From Parashewanella tropica (lineage in GTDB: Bacteria; Pseudomonadota; Gammaproteobacteria; Enterobacterales; Shewanellaceae), in NCBI RefSeq assembly GCF_004358445.1, contig NZ_CP037951.1, forward strand, positions 2,924,001-2,988,000: 64,000 bases of DNA, given 5' to 3'. The stretch's first letter is position 1, and the number at the start of each line of letters is the position of its first letter. The position numbers and the translations under genes were made by a program. The notes beneath the pieces were generated by a model. The model saw only the letters and a program-made list of their open reading frames with translations. It was not told the origin of the DNA and searched no databases. Below are positions 1 to 10,717 of this stretch, piece after piece.

Positions 1-186
1 AATTGTTTTTGTTAACATTTTTTTTACACAAGCTTGTATAATCGTGAGTGAACTTAAAATTATGATTAACTGAATAGCTGATAACGAAAGACAGTTCAAA
101 TTGTTTTGACAGGGATCATTTGATAGGTATCAATACTTCATACTCCAAGTATAAATTCAAACAAGGTAGAGCAATGGTTGATAAAA
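1..186. other. Left-edge non-coding stretch
   Basis: No gene is supported here. The stretch is AT-rich and lies beyond the terminator of the minus-strand TonB receptor gene. It may hold the upstream region of a gene outside the window, but I see no convincing promoter, operator or RNA. Confidence 0.5.
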
Positions 187-216
187 ATAAAGCCCTACTT
201 TTCAGCAGAGCTTTAT
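187..216 (-). terminator. Rho-independent terminator of the TonB receptor gene
   Basis: Read on the minus strand, the stem ATAAAGC(T)CT pairs with AG(G)GCTTTAT across a short loop and is followed at once by a T run. It lies about 30 bases past the receptor stop codon, where a terminator is expected. Confidence 0.8.
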
Positions 217-246
217 AGATATCAAATTATGAAAAGTCATTTTAAA

Positions 247-3143
247 TTAGAACTTAACACCCGCTCGTAGATATACGAATCGGCCTATTACATCATAAGT
301 TGAAACATCCGTATTGGCGCCAAATGCAGAGTACACAAATGGAGGCTCTCTATCAAATACATTATCGACGCCTAAAGTAACAGATACATTTTCAGAAACA
401 TCCCAGTTACCTTGGAAATCGAAAACAATATTTGAGCTCACATCACGCTTAAATGGATCAGTCCACCAACCTTTTTCAGTCTCTTCCACTCCACTGATAT
501 AGCGTGTGATAAGGTTTACTCCGAACTCATCTTTAGTCCAACCTAAGTTAAAGTTTGCCTTAACTTTTGCGAACATACCGTCATGGTCTGCTTCAAATCT
601 TCCTACATGATCGATGACTGTACCGTCTGAAAGCTCTTTGTCGTAACTCAACAAATAAGTACCATCAAGACCTAAACGAAAATCCCCCGCACTGGTCTCG
701 TATAAGTATCTAACGTCGAAATCAACACCAGATGTGGTTATTCCACCTACATTCACCGTGTAGTTATTCACATTTTTAATCAAACCAACTACAGGACTAC
801 CTGGGCCAAATCGATTGATAGAATCACAGTACTGTCCATTCTTAAAACATCCATCTAATCGCTGCTGAGTACCAACTGTCGAGATAGCATCTGTTAATTC
901 TATTTTCCAGTAATCTACACTTGCTGAAAAATTCTCTATAACATCAGAGCTATATACAACACCGACGGTCAAGATATCTGCGGTTTCTGGCTTTAAGCTT
1001 ACTGCGCCGTTCCAGTTTTCAGAACCGCCACCTTTAGTAGGGATCTGCTCCACATCACCAGACTTATAACCATCTGTTGGTACACCGCTTGCTATACAGT
1101 TTTTCCAGTTAGGTCCCGCTTTAACTTTCTCATAATCAGCAAGGGTCTTATATGAATCTTGGTCACATGGATCTCGCGCTTCTGGAAAACCAGTTGCAGC
1201 ACCACCAAATAATTCTGCTATGCTCGGAGCTCTGAATGCCTGTGAAGCTGTTGCTCTCACCATCACACTGTCGATAGGCTTATACTTGATACCAACCTTA
1301 CCACTAGTATTTCTGCCGAATGATGAGTATTTTGAGTGACGAACAGCTAACTCCAAATCCAACAATTTTGCCCATGATTCATCTACAGCAATAGGTACAA
1401 TTGCTTCAGCAAACAAAGAATCAACGTTATAGCCGCCTTTTGTGCCAACAGCAGAACCTGCTGTGGTAATACCTTGAAGGATTAATGAATCAGGTGTGTA
1501 AAAACCACTTTCTTTACGATATTCCCACCCCGCAGCAAAACCGACTGCTCCTGAAGGTAACTCAAATAAGTCACCAGTCACAATAGCATTAACAACTTCC
1601 TGCTTTGTTTGACCAATTTCTGTTGTATTGTAGTCACCAGAAATGTACCTAAGCATCTCAGGTGTGATTTCATCTTTAGTCCCTGGTTGACCAAAAATAT
1701 TTAACGGTACACAACCAGCAATAACTTTATTTTCACCATCTAAACAAACCAGTTTCTCACCTGCAGCGTCAACGACAGGTTTGCCATCAGCATCAACTAT
1801 TAGCTTGTTACTGGCATCTAGCCACCCTGTAGGACCAACTGCATCCTTAACTTTTGCAAGGTTAAAGTAGCCTTCTGCTCTTTCTACTGCGTCACTTTGA
1901 CCCCAGCTATAAGAAACTTCCCAATCCCAACCGTTATCTAGAGCACCTTTAAAACCAACTGCGGATCTAAATGTTTTATAGTCTCTAGAGTTAGCACGAC
2001 CACCTGTTTCCAGCATACGACGCCGCCAATCAGCAATGTCGTAAGATTTACCGTCAGGACTTTTAGGACCAAACTTATGGTTATAGTAGTTCTTTGATGA
2101 GTACGGGGCAGGCTTACCAAAGAAAACCAATGGTGCTAATGGCTCTGGAGCAATCAAACGATTACCACTGTCGTTACATAGTTAGCTTCAGCAAATGACT
2201 TAACATCTCCTAATACACCAAGTTCTCCTAACTCATAGTTTGCAAAAACAGAAGCGTAGCGCCTTGTACTTGGTGTTTGAAGGTAGTTGACGGGGTTATA
2301 GTTGTATGAATCTTTTGCACCATCATACTTTCTCCACGGGCCGTAATCAGGACCACGAGTCACACGCCCATCAGCAGTATTAGCATTAACCCACGGTGGC
2401 GCCGAAGAACCACCTTTCTGTGTACTTCCATCAGGGTAAGCCCTTAATTCGAACTCAGAAAACGGGCGATCCCCCATAAATGCATCTTCTTGATCGCTGT
2501 AGCCAAGTGCTACTACCACGTTCCCTTTATCACTTGAAGTACCAAAAGTAATATCAAATGATTTTTGACCAGCATCACCTTTATCACTTTTTCCGTAGCT
2601 TGTTTTAATTTCAAACCCTTCAAAGTCATCCTTAGTGATAATGTTAACTACACCTGCAATTGCATCAGAACCATAAATTGCAGAAGCACCATCTTTCAGT
2701 ACTTCGATACGCTTAACAATTGCTGTAGGAATTGTATTCAAATCAACAGAAGAATTAGCACCTCCACCGCCTGATACAACACGACGACCATTTACTAGAA
2801 CTAATGTACGGTTTGTTCCAATACCTCTCAAAGAAAATCGAGTTGTTGAGTCACCACCATTGTTAGTTTGAGTGTTTACAGCAGCACCCGCAGACGACGT
2901 CAAATTCTGCAACAAATCACCAACATTCGTAACGCTCATTTTTTGAATTTGTGATGAATCAATAGTAGTTACAGGGTTTGCACCTTCGATATCAGCTCGT
3001 TTAATTCGAGAGCCTGTGACTTCAATCCTTTCTACATCTTTACTTTCTTCTTCTGCAATTGTAGGCGCCGACATTAAGACTGCTGCTCCACCAATCAGAT
3101 TAAATCTAATTGCTTGAGTTAATCCTTTCTTATTGCTTTGCAT
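247..3143 (-). pseudogene. TonB-dependent outer-membrane receptor, frameshifted
   Basis: This gene encodes an outer-membrane TonB-dependent receptor for active uptake of a ligand that cannot be named. It is read as two overlapping frames: an N-terminal 329-residue part (2154-3143) and a C-terminal part (247-2157). The N-terminal part has a signal peptide ending near APTIAEE, a TonB-box-like ERIEVTGSRI and a plug domain (LVNGRRVV, VLKDGASAIYGSDAIAGVVNIITK). The second part is the beta-barrel, ending in an aromatic strand (LRAGVKF). One extra A near 2174 (GTAACG to GTAAACG) joins the frames into a continuous protein of about 965 residues reading ...NYVNDSGNRLIAPEP. The start at 3143 has a strong AGGAGG ribosome site 5 bases upstream. 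The break sits in a short A run, so it is either a recent one-base loss or a read error. Neighbouring genes give no clue to the ligand. Confidence 0.8.
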
Positions 3144-3554
3144 TTGTCCCTCCTAGGTGTGTTTTAATTATGTGCATTTGCAGATACAAAACATCAACAT
3201 AAAGCAAACAACCTTAAAACATGCCTGAGACACATAAATAACCAAAAATGATTCTCCCTTTGTTTATGTCCGTTTCGATTGAATAAAAAATGATTCTGGG
3301 TCGTACTTTGGTATGATTTAGGAGCTTAAAAACAGCTCAAACTCAATTCAGTTTATAGACATGAAATGGTTCAACAGTACAGATATTTGACTTTAGAGTT
3401 TTCTAAGTCACATAAAGTCATTATTAGAAGCTTTATGTCACATACTGTTGAATAGCTCTTATTTTAAACTTGGTCGCTTAATGTCTGTACTAATGAGGAG
3501 TGCACTTAACAAAACTTCTTCTGTGATTTGTAATTCTTTCGAAAAATCATGTAT
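3144..3554. other. Intergenic region upstream of the TonB receptor gene
   Basis: There is no gene here. It should carry the promoter of the minus-strand receptor gene starting at 3143. Two identical 12-mers AAAAATGATTCT (3244-3255 and 3286-3297) lie 42 bases apart, which is four helical turns. Further out are a direct repeat GTCACATA (3407-3414 and 3437-3444) and an inverted ACATAAAG/CTTTATGT pair (3410-3438). These look like regulator sites, but I cannot name the regulator. Confidence 0.4.
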
Positions 3555-3592
3555 AAAAAAATCGGCTACAACTAAGTTGTAACCGATTTTTT
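3555..3592 (-). terminator. Intrinsic terminator downstream of the Oar-like receptor gene
   Basis: The hairpin has the arms AAAAAATCGG(C/T)TACAAC and GTTGTA(A/G)CCGATTTTTT with a very short loop, and a T run follows on the minus strand. It lies about 75 bases past the stop codon of the gene at 3669-6584. Both strands have the hairpin-plus-T-run form, so it could act in both directions. Confidence 0.85.
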
Positions 3593-3668
3593 AAGCTACC
3601 CAATTATCATTAAAATGCTTATATGACCTGCGTTAGCGAAAGACTAAGCATTCTAGGATGACGCTGAA

Positions 3669-6584
3669 TTAAAATTCAGCTCTAAATAATAACTCAACAG
3701 TTCTTGGTGTTTGCCAGCTGGTCTCTGAACCAAATGCAGGGTTGGCGTTAAATGCCCCTCCTGTTTCAGCAATTTCATTATAACGAGTAGGTGTTGTTGA
3801 ATCGAAAACATTATATACATTCAGTTGTACGAATGCTTTTTCAGCAATTCCAAAGTGACTTAAGTCATATTTAGCATTGAAGTCAAACTTTGTTGTCCAA
3901 GGAGTACGTCCGAAACTACCTCTTGAGAACTTCTTTTTACCTACATAGAAAGTGTTTCCATAATCATAAGAATCTTGGTCAGGGAAGTAACCAGCACCTA
4001 ATGCATTACGAGGTCGACCAGAAGTAATATTCAAGTTCATACCAACTGAAAAGTTATCTGTAACTGCATATGAACCAAATACTTTAATTGCATGGCGACG
4101 ATCGTTCGGTAAATTACCATATGCCCCATCCATTAGATATGGATAATCCCAATCAGTAGTTAAACCGGCATCATCTTGACCATTATCACCCTTAACTAGA
4201 CCATCTGTATTACCGTAAAGTTGAGACCAAGTATAACTTGCTTTAACCATCCAATCATCTTGCCATGCCCGCTCTAGTACTAAATCAACAGCATTATAAG
4301 TACGCTCAGCTTTTGGATAACCCAATTGTTCGGCAGTGAAATGATATGTTTCAAGCTTACCATCTTTGTCCGTATCCAATTCGAAGGTAACGTCACGCCC
4401 TGGATTCATTAGAACAAAGTGATGAACTTTTTTTCCAATCTTTTTAAAGGCTGCGTCTACACTAGCGTCATCAATTACGTTCTTCAATTTACGATGCGTA
4501 AACTTAGCCCCAAATGACCAATCTTCGTTAATCATACCTTGATAACCAAGCATAAACTCATCTTGATACATTGGTTTCAGATTCTTATCTGTTACACTGT
4601 CAGGAGAAGGAGCGACACCATCTCCTATAACATGTACATCGCCCAATTGATCACCTAGAATTGGCACATCGCCTTCACCAACACCTTTTAGCTCATAATA
4701 CGTATGCTTATATGTCTCAGCGCCTGCCAAACGGACATTCGTATTAGCAGCGACAGGTAGGTGATAACGTCCTAAATTAGCGAAAACCTTATGTTCACCA
4801 TCACCGGTTAAATCATAAGAAATACCAAATCGAGGAGCAAACTGATTTTTCATTTCAATAAATGTTTTGCCATCTGCATTTAAGTTCTCGAAACTTTCCC
4901 AACGAAGACCTAAATTCACAGTTAACTGATCAGTGGGTGTCCAAGTATCTTCAATGTAAAACGCTGAGTTATTCACATCGAAAGTACCACCTACTTTATA
5001 GTTTCTAACACGAGAATAACGTCCATCCTTGGTTATTGTATAACCGTTAGGAAGCTTCGTTCCAGCCTTATAGTTAATATAGGCATAATAAATACCACCA
5101 GATAGTGTTGTATCAGCTTCACTTGTATTTTTCTCAGCATCATAACCAAATTTTAGATTATGCTCATCGAATAAATACCAATTTGCATCAAAACGATATT
5201 GACGTCTCTTATCTGTATCAGTACGAATTGTAAAGTTTGACCATTGCCCTAGTGATTTTCTAGCTGAAAGATCATAAACGACAGGGTATTTGTCACCTGA
5301 CCCCCTAACAATGTCCCTAAACTCAACTTCACCCGCCATTGCAGAAACGCTGAAATCATCAGTTATGTTACCGGTATAGCGAACAGACCAGCTACTACCT
5401 CCTGTTTTGGCAACACTTGTTGCATCTGGTTTCCCTGGAATCAGCTCTCTAGACTTCAATTCACCTTCATCATTAAAGGTCCAAGCCATAAGAGAGTGGT
5501 CTTCATTAATGTTCCAATCTAGCCTAGCTAAATAATATGGTGAATCATCATTTCGATATAAAGTTCTAGTTCCTGCACTGGTTAAATCTTTTAGTTTTTG
5601 CTCTCGCATTTCATACAGACCATAAAAGAACAGAGTATCTTTAATGATTGGAGCACTTACATAAACGTCGGTAGTATAACCTTTTCTTTCATCTTCACTG
5701 TTATCTACGATAATATCTCCGACACGATTACACTTAGTGTCATTTTTATCTTTACAGTCGCTAGATAAATATCTTGAGCTAGGGCGCTCCCCATATAGTC
5801 CACCAAGTTTCTGTCTATGTTGTAAGCCGAATTTAAATTCGTTTGTTCCAGATTTTGTTGTTGCGCTAACAACACCACCTGTTGAGCGACCGAATTCTGC
5901 AGAATAACCACCAGTTTTCACTTGAAATGCATCGTATGCTAAAAATGGAATTGTTGCCCCTCCAACACCATTTCTATAGTTAGTCATATTTAAGCCATTA
6001 ACATAATATGTGTTTTCAGCTTGCGAAGCACCACCAAAGGTTGCAAGAGCGTTACCTTTTGCATCTGTAAAGCGTGAATCACCTAAATTAACTCCAGGTG
6101 CTAAAAGAGCAACAGAAGTCACATCCGGTGCTATTGGTAATCTTTCAAGTTCTGCGGCAGAAACATTAAAGGATGCTTCAGAGCTTGAAGTATCAACTGT
6201 TGCAATACGTGAACCAGTTACCTGTATAACTTCAATATCATCACCAGACTCAAGACGAATATCTAGTTGAGAAGTCTGACCAATGCCTATAATAACATCA
6301 TTTATTACCGATGTTTTGTACCCCTCTTTTTCGACGCGTATATCGTACTTACCAACAGGAATGTTACTTAAATTGAATACCCCTTTGCTATCAGCAACAA
6401 GCTCTTTTTTATATCCATTTTCTTTGTTTGTAACGATTAAAATAACTCCAGCCAAAGCTGAATTACTCGATTGAGTTACGACTTTCCCTTGTAAGGTTCC
6501 ATCCACGTTATTGGCATATGCCATAGACGCAGTTACGGATAAAGCCGTACAAACTGCAACACGTAATGCTGTTTTTTTAAACAT
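3669..6584 (-). CDS. Oar-like TonB-dependent receptor with an N-terminal carboxypeptidase-regulatory-like domain
   Basis: This is a 971-residue outer-membrane protein. Residues 1-24 are a signal peptide (cut after SMAYA). About residues 27-115 form a carboxypeptidase regulatory-like beta-sandwich (GTLQGKVV..., GVFNLSNIPVGKYDIRVEKEGY). A TonB-box-like EVIQVTGSRI and a plug domain follow (LERLPIAPDV, YYVNGLNMTN, EFGRSTGGVVSATTKSGTNEF), and then a long beta-barrel ending in LLFRAEF. This architecture is that of the Oar/OmpA-related TonB receptors of Alteromonadales, which are thought to import peptide or oligomeric ligands; the ligand here is unknown. The length is typical and the frame is intact. 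It is followed by its own terminator, so it is probably monocistronic. It lies beside another TonB receptor gene and a porin gene. Confidence 0.9.
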   Translation of the reverse strand: MFKKTALRVAVCTALSVTASMAYANNVDGTLQGKVVTQSSNSALAGVILIVTNKENGYKKELVADSKGVFNLSNIPVGKYDIRVEKEGYKTSVINDVIIGIGQTSQLDIRLESGDDIEVIQVTGSRIATVDTSSSEASFNVSAAELERLPIAPDVTSVALLAPGVNLGDSRFTDAKGNALATFGGASQAENTYYVNGLNMTNYRNGVGGATIPFLAYDAFQVKTGGYSAEFGRSTGGVVSATTKSGTNEFKFGLQHRQKLGGLYGERPSSRYLSSDCKDKNDTKCNRVGDIIVDNSEDERKGYTTDVYVSAPIIKDTLFFYGLYEMREQKLKDLTSAGTRTLYRNDDSPYYLARLDWNINEDHSLMAWTFNDEGELKSRELIPGKPDATSVAKTGGSSWSVRYTGNITDDFSVSAMAGEVEFRDIVRGSGDKYPVVYDLSARKSLGQWSNFTIRTDTDKRRQYRFDANWYLFDEHNLKFGYDAEKNTSEADTTLSGGIYYAYINYKAGTKLPNGYTITKDGRYSRVRNYKVGGTFDVNNSAFYIEDTWTPTDQLTVNLGLRWESFENLNADGKTFIEMKNQFAPRFGISYDLTGDGEHKVFANLGRYHLPVAANTNVRLAGAETYKHTYYELKGVGEGDVPILGDQLGDVHVIGDGVAPSPDSVTDKNLKPMYQDEFMLGYQGMINEDWSFGAKFTHRKLKNVIDDASVDAAFKKIGKKVHHFVLMNPGRDVTFELDTDKDGKLETYHFTAEQLGYPKAERTYNAVDLVLERAWQDDWMVKASYTWSQLYGNTDGLVKGDNGQDDAGLTTDWDYPYLMDGAYGNLPNDRRHAIKVFGSYAVTDNFSVGMNLNITSGRPRNALGAGYFPDQDSYDYGNTFYVGKKKFSRGSFGRTPWTTKFDFNAKYDLSHFGIAEKAFVQLNVYNVFDSTTPTRYNEIAETGGAFNANPAFGSETSWQTPRTVELLFRAEF

Positions 6585-6875
6585 AGTTCAATCTCCCTGG
6601 GCATTTTATGTCTTTATTGTTTTCTACCTGTTTTGAATTGCATCACATTCGGTAGTTCACTCAACTTAAAACTGCAACCATTAGTTACATAAATTTGTTG
6701 AATGACGCAATAAAATCACATTTACAACATTTAAGCAACATTGTTATCAAAAATATTTCAATACTGAAACAGTGTTCTTATTGACATAGTGGAGATTTGA
6801 CAGAATAAAAATAGCGACGTTTACCAGTAGTTAGCTGTATTTATAGCTTTTAAGAGGCTTTGAAAGATGTAAACA
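6585..6875. other. Intergenic region between the porin and Oar-like receptor genes
   Basis: There is no gene here. The part next to 6584 is the leader and promoter region of the Oar-like receptor gene, with a ribosome site (CCAGGGAGAT on the minus strand) just upstream of its start. The rest is AT-rich, and I see no repeat or RNA in it. Confidence 0.5.
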
Positions 6876-6903
6876 TAAAAAAACTGGGAAGAACCCAGTT
6901 TTT
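6876..6903 (-). terminator. Intrinsic terminator of the porin gene
   Basis: On the minus strand, AAACTGGG pairs with CCCAGTTT around a 6-base loop and is followed by seven T residues. It lies about 35 bases past the porin stop codon. Confidence 0.9.
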
Positions 6904-6936
6904 AATATTTTGTAAAATGTAACTTCTAGTTAGCTG

Positions 6937-8106
6937 TTAAAAGCTGTATTTGATACCTACACCGATACCATCATCATCGGCTGGTTTCATAGCCGTTTCG
7001 TGGGTACCTTTGAAGTCACTCTTATCAACCCGACCTTCGACGTAAAGTAATGTTTGTGGATCAACTTGATATTGGAGACTTCCAATGATGTTAGCTCGTT
7101 TAAAGGTATCACCAGCATAGGCTTGTTTGTAATCATTGCCAGCATTCAGGACATCGTACTCAACATAGAAACGCAGACCGTTGTCTAATAAGTAAGCCGC
7201 TTCAGCTTCAACGCCTTTTGATTTAGGGATCAAGCGTCCAATGTTATCAACATCATGGTAAGTGGTTTGATTGTAGTTTGCAGCCGCATAGAAACCAGCG
7301 GTATCCCAGTCTCCGTATACGATGCCGCCGCCATAAATTTTATCGACATCACTGGCTTTAGAACCATTGTTGTAGGCAATATCGAATTTACCTCGGTTAT
7401 AACCTGCTGTTACAGTAACCATTGGAACGACTTTGTAACGTAATCCGATACCATAAGTATTTTTGTATGCGATGTTAGCTGGGACAGTGCCTTTAGCAGG
7501 AAATGGAGAGTTAGGAGAGGTTGGATCAATTTTAAAGTCGTTCTCTTTAACTTGGGCTTGAACAGCGACACTTAAGTTACCGAACGTATTACGATATTGG
7601 ATGGTTTGATCACTACGACCAACACCGTTTACGCCACCGTCACTTTTAAAGGTATAAACACCAGCTGCTAGACCATCCCAAATCGCGCCATTATCGGTAT
7701 CTTTTACTACATCCCACCAAGCACTCCACATTTTGCCGATAGCAAGACTGCCGTATACTGGGTGTGATAAGCCGACATACCCTAAACGATTATAGAAAAA
7801 ATCACTTTTTTGATCAGAAACTAAGGCATCATTGTTTACTTTAAGCTCAGGGCTGCCTGCTAGGCTGACTCCCCACTCATAAGCACCAAATACTTTCCAG
7901 TCATTTTGCAATTTGTGTGTAAAATCTAAGTGAACTTTACTGCCACCATTGATGACTTCAGTCTTGCTATTAGTATTTACAACCGCGGCACCTATAGCAC
8001 CTGAACCTGTAATTGATGTGTTGCCGTTGTCATATAACTGAGCAGCGAACACAACAGGAGATAACATTAACCCCGCTACAGCAGTTGCTAAAAAGGATTT
8101 TTTCAT
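6937..8106 (-). CDS. Gram-negative general porin
   Basis: This is a 389-residue outer-membrane porin that should form a trimeric beta-barrel for passive diffusion of small solutes. The signal peptide is clear (MKKSFLATAVAGLMLSPVVFA, then AQLYDNG). Family features are the N-terminal strand, the GYVGLSHPVYGSLAIGKMWS segment typical of the OmpC/OmpF-like superfamily, and a C-terminal strand ending in phenylalanine (GVGIKYSF), the signal for barrel assembly. It has its own terminator and about 110 bases of upstream space before polB, so it is probably transcribed alone. Its substrate preference cannot be read from the sequence. Confidence 0.9.
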   Translation of the reverse strand: MKKSFLATAVAGLMLSPVVFAAQLYDNGNTSITGSGAIGAAVVNTNSKTEVINGGSKVHLDFTHKLQNDWKVFGAYEWGVSLAGSPELKVNNDALVSDQKSDFFYNRLGYVGLSHPVYGSLAIGKMWSAWWDVVKDTDNGAIWDGLAAGVYTFKSDGGVNGVGRSDQTIQYRNTFGNLSVAVQAQVKENDFKIDPTSPNSPFPAKGTVPANIAYKNTYGIGLRYKVVPMVTVTAGYNRGKFDIAYNNGSKASDVDKIYGGGIVYGDWDTAGFYAAANYNQTTYHDVDNIGRLIPKSKGVEAEAAYLLDNGLRFYVEYDVLNAGNDYKQAYAGDTFKRANIIGSLQYQVDPQTLLYVEGRVDKSDFKGTHETAMKPADDDGIGVGIKYSF

Positions 8107-8219
8107 ATCGAGTGACCTATACAGTTAAATGTTTCGCTCTTATAACAAAAGCATATAGGCACTCCAAGTTATTGAAATTAATCTTTATTAATGTAAACAC
8201 TGGATTATATTGGAAATAT

Positions 8220-10574
8220 TCATATCAAGCTTAACTGGTTACTTAACACTTGCACTAAACTCTCATTGGTTACGGCAAAAATAGGTTCAGCGATTGGCTT
8301 TATTTGTTTATCGATGTAGTAATCATAATCAATAGGTGAAGTTCTAAGGCTTACGGGTTCAGAACCCGCTAGAGTGTTGATATATTCAATTTTACAGCCC
8401 CGCTTGCTGTATTTGGGGTCACCAGTTAATACAAGCAATTGGTGAGCAACTTTTACATGAGGCGATGATTTAGCCGTGTAGTCTTCAAGCGGTCTTGTTA
8501 GTTTTCTTTTAAAAATTAGTTCGTTATCTAGATCAGCGTTTTTCAGTTTTGAAAGCTGCTCACTTAAGTACTGACTCAAAGGTTGACCATTGAACAGTCG
8601 CTCAAACAATTCAAATTGAATCCTTCTAGCAATTTGACTCCAATCGTGCCTTACATTTTCCATTCCTTTGAATGACAAGGTAAGTTGCTTATTTTTATCT
8701 CTATATTGTCCGACGTATCGCTTTTTGCTCCCTTGCTCAGAACCACGCAAAGTAGGCATGAAAAATTGTTCATAATGTTTTTCGAACTCAAGCACTAAAA
8801 AACTGTCCAGTTCATATTCTTTTTGTATTTTATTCTGCCAGTTAGCATTTATAATTTTGACTAATTCACCTCCAATCTCATCAAAATCAGCCTCTCGGTC
8901 TTCAACCCAAACAAACGTTGAATCAGTATCTCCATATATGACTTTGTGACCCAGTTCTTCAATCCACACTTTCGTTTGCTTCATGATCTCATGACCGCGC
9001 ATTGTTATAGAACTTGCTAACTTTGCATCGTGAAACACACAACCTGTTGAGCCAAGTACGCCATACATGGAGTTCATGATGATTTTTATCGCTTGAGAGA
9101 GGGGTTGATTGTCATCTTTTTTAGCCAAATCACGTTGCTCGTTTAGCTTAGCAATTAAGTTAGGAAGAATAGGCTTATGACGACTAAAGCTGGCACCTAA
9201 GAATCCGGAAACATTGTCACTATTCGCGTCTGCTTCACCTTCAATTAAGCCTTTGGGGTCTATTAAAAATGTTCGGATTATTGATGGGTATAGACTTTTA
9301 TAATCTAATACCAACACGTTCTTATACAGACCTGGTATTGAATCCATAACGTACCCACCTGGACTTTCTAATCCCTGACTAGCAGGAAATTGCGGTGCTA
9401 CATAACCACTACGATGCAAGTGAGGTAAATATAGATTGTTAAATGCCGCCACCGAAGCACCAACGCGACCAAGTTCTAGCCCTGTGAGTTCACTCCTTGC
9501 AATCGCAAACTGCCATAGTTGAGTTTTCTCAAAGATTTCCCAAACCAAACGACAATCCGTTAAGTTGTAATGTGCTAACACCAATTTATCTTGATGAAAT
9601 AAGTCGGTGATTTTAGTGCCACGATTTTTAACATCATCAATCGCTTTGCCTTCTCCAAGTAACTCCTGAGCCACAAACTCTAGCGAAAAGCTCTCAAACT
9701 GATAAAACGCCGCTTTAAGCCAATCAATACCATCTAATACTACCCGCCCCGGCAGGGAGAGCGTTTCAGGGCGATGTTTTTCTTCGACTTTCCAAGTTAA
9801 CAAGCTTTGGTTACGACCTAAAGTTAACGGTATTTTGTGATATTTGGCTCTGCGATAAAGTAGACTTAAATCAAACGTCACTACTGCCCAACCAATGATG
9901 ATGTCAGGATCGCATTCTTTAAACCAATCTAACAAGGCTAAAATGAGTTGATGCTCATTATCGACAAAATGTAAATAATCTGGCGCATCTTCAATGGCTT
10001 CTCCCACCATAAACACCGTTTGGTGGTTGTCACTATATAGCCCTACTGAATACAGCTCTCCATCCATTGCACATTCGAAATCGAGTGATACGCTTTTAAG
10101 CTTGTGTTGACTTGGTTGCTTGGCACTTCTTGCTTTATCTGCAATAAACCTTGGTGTAGAAAAGCGATCTGACGCAACAAATTGACCGAAAAAATCGACA
10201 TCAAAAGCAATAAACCGTTCAATTAAATATCTATGTTCAGGTCGAATATCAGACTCAAATAACGGAATACTATATTCAGTAGCGATGCGTCTCAGTAAGC
10301 TCATATCACGACTGGATTTTACATAGAGCGCACTGACAGGTTGGAGCTTAAAGCTTTTTAATTCGACTGTTTGAGCTTGAAAGTTCACAGAAGGCGCGAT
10401 TTGTTTTAACTTGGGTAAATCAGATTGATGACAAAAACAAATCCAATCAGCAGACGCAATATCAACTTGAATACAGCCATTTTCAGTGGCTATAAAGTAT
10501 TCCAATAAGTTCTGTTTCCCATCATTTTTCAATCGACGAGTTAATACTTTACCTGTGATAATTTGCTGAGACAT
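8220..10574 (-). CDS. polB: DNA polymerase II (family B)
   Basis: This is a 784-residue family B DNA polymerase, the SOS-induced repair and translesion enzyme with 3'-5' proofreading activity. The exonuclease domain has ExoI (LDFECAMDGE, about residue 169) and ExoIII (YNLTDCRLVWE). The ExoII block reads GWAVVTFDL, with alanine where I recall asparagine in E. coli Pol II. The polymerase domain has motif A (DYKSLYPSIIRT), motif B (KIIMNSMYGVLG) and motif C (YGDTDSTFV), so the catalytic aspartates are present. The length is normal for Pol II. It diverges from dinG across 143 bases that contain a near-consensus LexA box, consistent with SOS control of both genes. Confidence 0.95.
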   Translation of the reverse strand: MSQQIITGKVLTRRLKNDGKQNLLEYFIATENGCIQVDIASADWICFCHQSDLPKLKQIAPSVNFQAQTVELKSFKLQPVSALYVKSSRDMSLLRRIATEYSIPLFESDIRPEHRYLIERFIAFDVDFFGQFVASDRFSTPRFIADKARSAKQPSQHKLKSVSLDFECAMDGELYSVGLYSDNHQTVFMVGEAIEDAPDYLHFVDNEHQLILALLDWFKECDPDIIIGWAVVTFDLSLLYRRAKYHKIPLTLGRNQSLLTWKVEEKHRPETLSLPGRVVLDGIDWLKAAFYQFESFSLEFVAQELLGEGKAIDDVKNRGTKITDLFHQDKLVLAHYNLTDCRLVWEIFEKTQLWQFAIARSELTGLELGRVGASVAAFNNLYLPHLHRSGYVAPQFPASQGLESPGGYVMDSIPGLYKNVLVLDYKSLYPSIIRTFLIDPKGLIEGEADANSDNVSGFLGASFSRHKPILPNLIAKLNEQRDLAKKDDNQPLSQAIKIIMNSMYGVLGSTGCVFHDAKLASSITMRGHEIMKQTKVWIEELGHKVIYGDTDSTFVWVEDREADFDEIGGELVKIINANWQNKIQKEYELDSFLVLEFEKHYEQFFMPTLRGSEQGSKKRYVGQYRDKNKQLTLSFKGMENVRHDWSQIARRIQFELFERLFNGQPLSQYLSEQLSKLKNADLDNELIFKRKLTRPLEDYTAKSSPHVKVAHQLLVLTGDPKYSKRGCKIEYINTLAGSEPVSLRTSPIDYDYYIDKQIKPIAEPIFAVTNESLVQVLSNQLSLI

Positions 10575-10629
10575 TTAAACGGTTACCGAGGTATTACCTA
10601 AAAATTCTAATAAGCATTTTGCACTAAAC

Positions 10630-10645
10630 CTGTTAATATATACAG
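10630..10645. promoter_or_regulatory. LexA box between polB and dinG
   Basis: The sequence CTGTTAATATATACAG fits CTGT-N8-ACAG and differs only slightly from the E. coli consensus CTGTATATATATACAG. It lies 56 bases from the polB start and 73 bases from the dinG start, so it can serve both promoters. Both genes belong to the SOS regulon in E. coli. Confidence 0.85.
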
Positions 10646-10717
10646 TTATATATGGAATGCCATTCTCGACTGTTAGAAATGGCTAATACCAACAACGGAT
10701 AATCTTGCTACCAAATT

